In this document: positions 62,971 to 64,000 of the stretch, piece after piece
Layout of the letters: every line of letters starts with the position of its first letter
Numbering within the stretch: the first letter of the stretch is position 1
Assembly: GCA_944326855.1 (NCBI GenBank)
Contig: CALVFO010000010.1
Location: 27,012 to 91,011, forward strand
Direction: 5' to 3'
DNA: 64,000 bases
Source of the DNA: an uncultured Alistipes sp.
GTDB lineage: Bacteria > Bacteroidota > Bacteroidia > Bacteroidales > Rikenellaceae
The notes under the pieces: model-generated
What the model was told of the DNA's origin: nothing
The model's database searches: none
The model's input: only the letters and a program-made list of their open reading frames with translations
Position numbers and translations under genes: made by a program

Positions 62971-63924
62971 ATGACTATGATTAGAATAGGAGTTGATGCG
63001 ATGGGCGGAGATTTCGCTCCCGAAGCTACGGTTTTGGGAGCTATTGCTGCTTTGCGGGAAATCGAACCCGAAAGCCGCATCGTACTGTTCGGCGATAAAG
63101 ACCGTATTACCGCTATTCTGGAAAGGGAACAGGTGTCGGCCGACAGTTTCGAAATCGTGCCTACGAGCGAAGTGATCGAAATGGGCGACAACCCCACCCA
63201 GACATTCAGTAAAAAGACCGATTCGAGTATCGTGGTGGGATTCATGCACCTGATGGAAGGTCGGATCGACGGTTTTGCCAGCGCCGGAAGCACCGGAGCC
63301 ATGATGGTGGGTTGCATGTATACCGTCAAACAAATCGAAGGCATTATTCGTCCGGCCATCTCCTCGCTGGCCCCTACGCTGGATGGGGGAGGTGTCTTGT
63401 TGTTGGACGTCGGTCTGAACGTGGACTGCAAGCCCGACGTGTTGTATCAGTACGGAATTATCGGGAGCACCTATGCTAAAAGCGTGATGGGTAAAGACTC
63501 CCCCCGCGTCGCCCTGCTGAATATCGGGGAAGAAAAAGAAAAAGGCAACCTTCAGACCAAAGCGGCCTATGAGTTGATGGAAGAAAGCCGGGATTTCAAC
63601 TTTGTGGGCAATATCGAAGCGAAACATCTGTTCGACGGTACGATTGCCGATGTTGTGGTCTGCGACGGCTTTGTCGGCAATACCATCCTCAAACAGACCG
63701 AAGGGTTTTATCAGATGGCGCAGGCACAGGGCTTGAAAAACACCTTTTTCGATCATTACAACTATGAAAATGTGGGCGGCACGCCCGTTTTGGGCATCAA
63801 TTCCACGGTGCTGATCGGACACGGATGTTCCAGTCCGTTGGCTATCAAGAATATGATCCTCCAGACCGAGAAAACCATCAAGGCTGGAGTGGCTGACAAA
63901 CTACGAGAAATTTTTAAACGATGA
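62971..63924 (+). CDS. plsX: Phosphate acyltransferase PlsX
   Basis: A 317-residue enzyme that makes acyl-phosphate from acyl-ACP, the first step of phosphatidic acid synthesis in the PlsX/PlsY pathway. IRIGVDAMGGDFAPEATVLG, SASAGSTGAMM-type FASAGSTGAMMVGCMYTVK, and VCDGFVGNTILKQTEGF are family hallmarks. ATG 62971 is used; a second in-frame ATG follows at codon 3. Its stop overlaps the fabH start as ATGA. Confidence 0.96.
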   Translation: MTMIRIGVDAMGGDFAPEATVLGAIAALREIEPESRIVLFGDKDRITAILEREQVSADSFEIVPTSEVIEMGDNPTQTFSKKTDSSIVVGFMHLMEGRIDGFASAGSTGAMMVGCMYTVKQIEGIIRPAISSLAPTLDGGGVLLLDVGLNVDCKPDVLYQYGIIGSTYAKSVMGKDSPRVALLNIGEEKEKGNLQTKAAYELMEESRDFNFVGNIEAKHLFDGTIADVVVCDGFVGNTILKQTEGFYQMAQAQGLKNTFFDHYNYENVGGTPVLGINSTVLIGHGCSSPLAIKNMILQTEKTIKAGVADKLREIFKR

Positions 63925-64000
63925 CGAAAAAAATCACCGCAGCGATCACCGGAACGGGTGCCTACCTGCCCGATTATATCCTTGACAATTTCGAATTGAG
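63921..64000 (+). CDS. fabH: 3-oxoacyl-ACP synthase III, N-terminal fragment
   Basis: Only the first 26 codons lie in the window: MTKKITAAITGTGAYLPDYI then LDNFEL. The segment TGTGAYLPDYILDN matches the N-terminus of FabH (KASIII), which starts fatty acid synthesis from acetyl-CoA. Coupling to plsX through ATGA and gene order support this. The rest runs off the window. Confidence 0.88.
   Translation, partial: MTKKITAAITGTGAYLPDYILDNFEL

Noticed and set aside
62128-63822. 564-codon minus-strand frame
   Set aside because: Antisense to yceD, rpmF and plsX, with Phe/His-rich composition and no motif.
1-64000. CRISPR arrays, insertion sequences or prophage
   Set aside because: No regularly spaced repeats, transposase, integrase or phage genes were seen on either strand.

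Overview
The window is a chromosomal segment of a Bacteroidetes bacterium, almost certainly order Bacteroidales. This rests on a type V (FimA/Mfa-like) fimbrial operon with DUF3575 and OmpA-like partners, many lipoproteins, and Bacteroidetes promoters of the form TTTG or TTG, about 19 bases, then TAnnTTTG, seen before many genes. Family level (Rikenellaceae/Alistipes-like) is my inference from gene style and roughly balanced base composition. No tRNA, rRNA, CRISPR array, transposase or integrase was found.

Layout: 1-3.4 kb carries miaB, a LysR regulator and the convergent rpmI-rplT pair, which has its own promoter and no infC. 3.8-7.5 kb is a large secreted glycoside hydrolase resembling GH106. 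8-24.1 kb is one minus-strand fimbrial operon of nine genes: DUF3575 protein, OmpA/TPR lipoprotein, Mfa2/FimB-like anchor, main fimbrillin, a terminator-like hairpin, a 1315-residue repeat protein, two tip-like lipoproteins and two more fimbrillin-type lipoproteins. Upstream (24.2-25.1 kb) lies an AraC regulator broken by a nonsense codon and two compensating frameshifts, then a degenerate coding-like stretch behind a strong promoter.

26-44 kb is mostly housekeeping: gltX, ychF, a lipoprotein/outer-membrane (DUF5723) pair, dgkA with a PAP2 phosphatase, cstA, an NSS transporter, a U32 protein coupled to an rRNA-type methyltransferase, a bile-acid-symporter-type transporter, a jelly-roll lipoprotein with a LolD-like ATPase, and the ybbR-like/coaE/folP operon.

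44-64 kb holds an OmpH-like lipoprotein divergent from ruvA, a PiT phosphate transporter with a PhoU-like tail, two FKBP-like lipoproteins, trmN6, a DUF4831 protein, a DNA-alkylation-repair protein, nhaD, an AT-rich PH-domain membrane protein, rsmA, recQ, lptB, aroA, aroC, and the yceD-rpmF-plsX-fabH cluster, whose last gene runs off the edge.

The most unusual material is the fimbrial operon. Five of its proteins share a Thr-Arg-Ala/Ser motif a fixed distance after the lipobox, two share a C-terminal motif, three carry EF-hand-like loops, the giant protein has four related modules, and the regulator is decayed.
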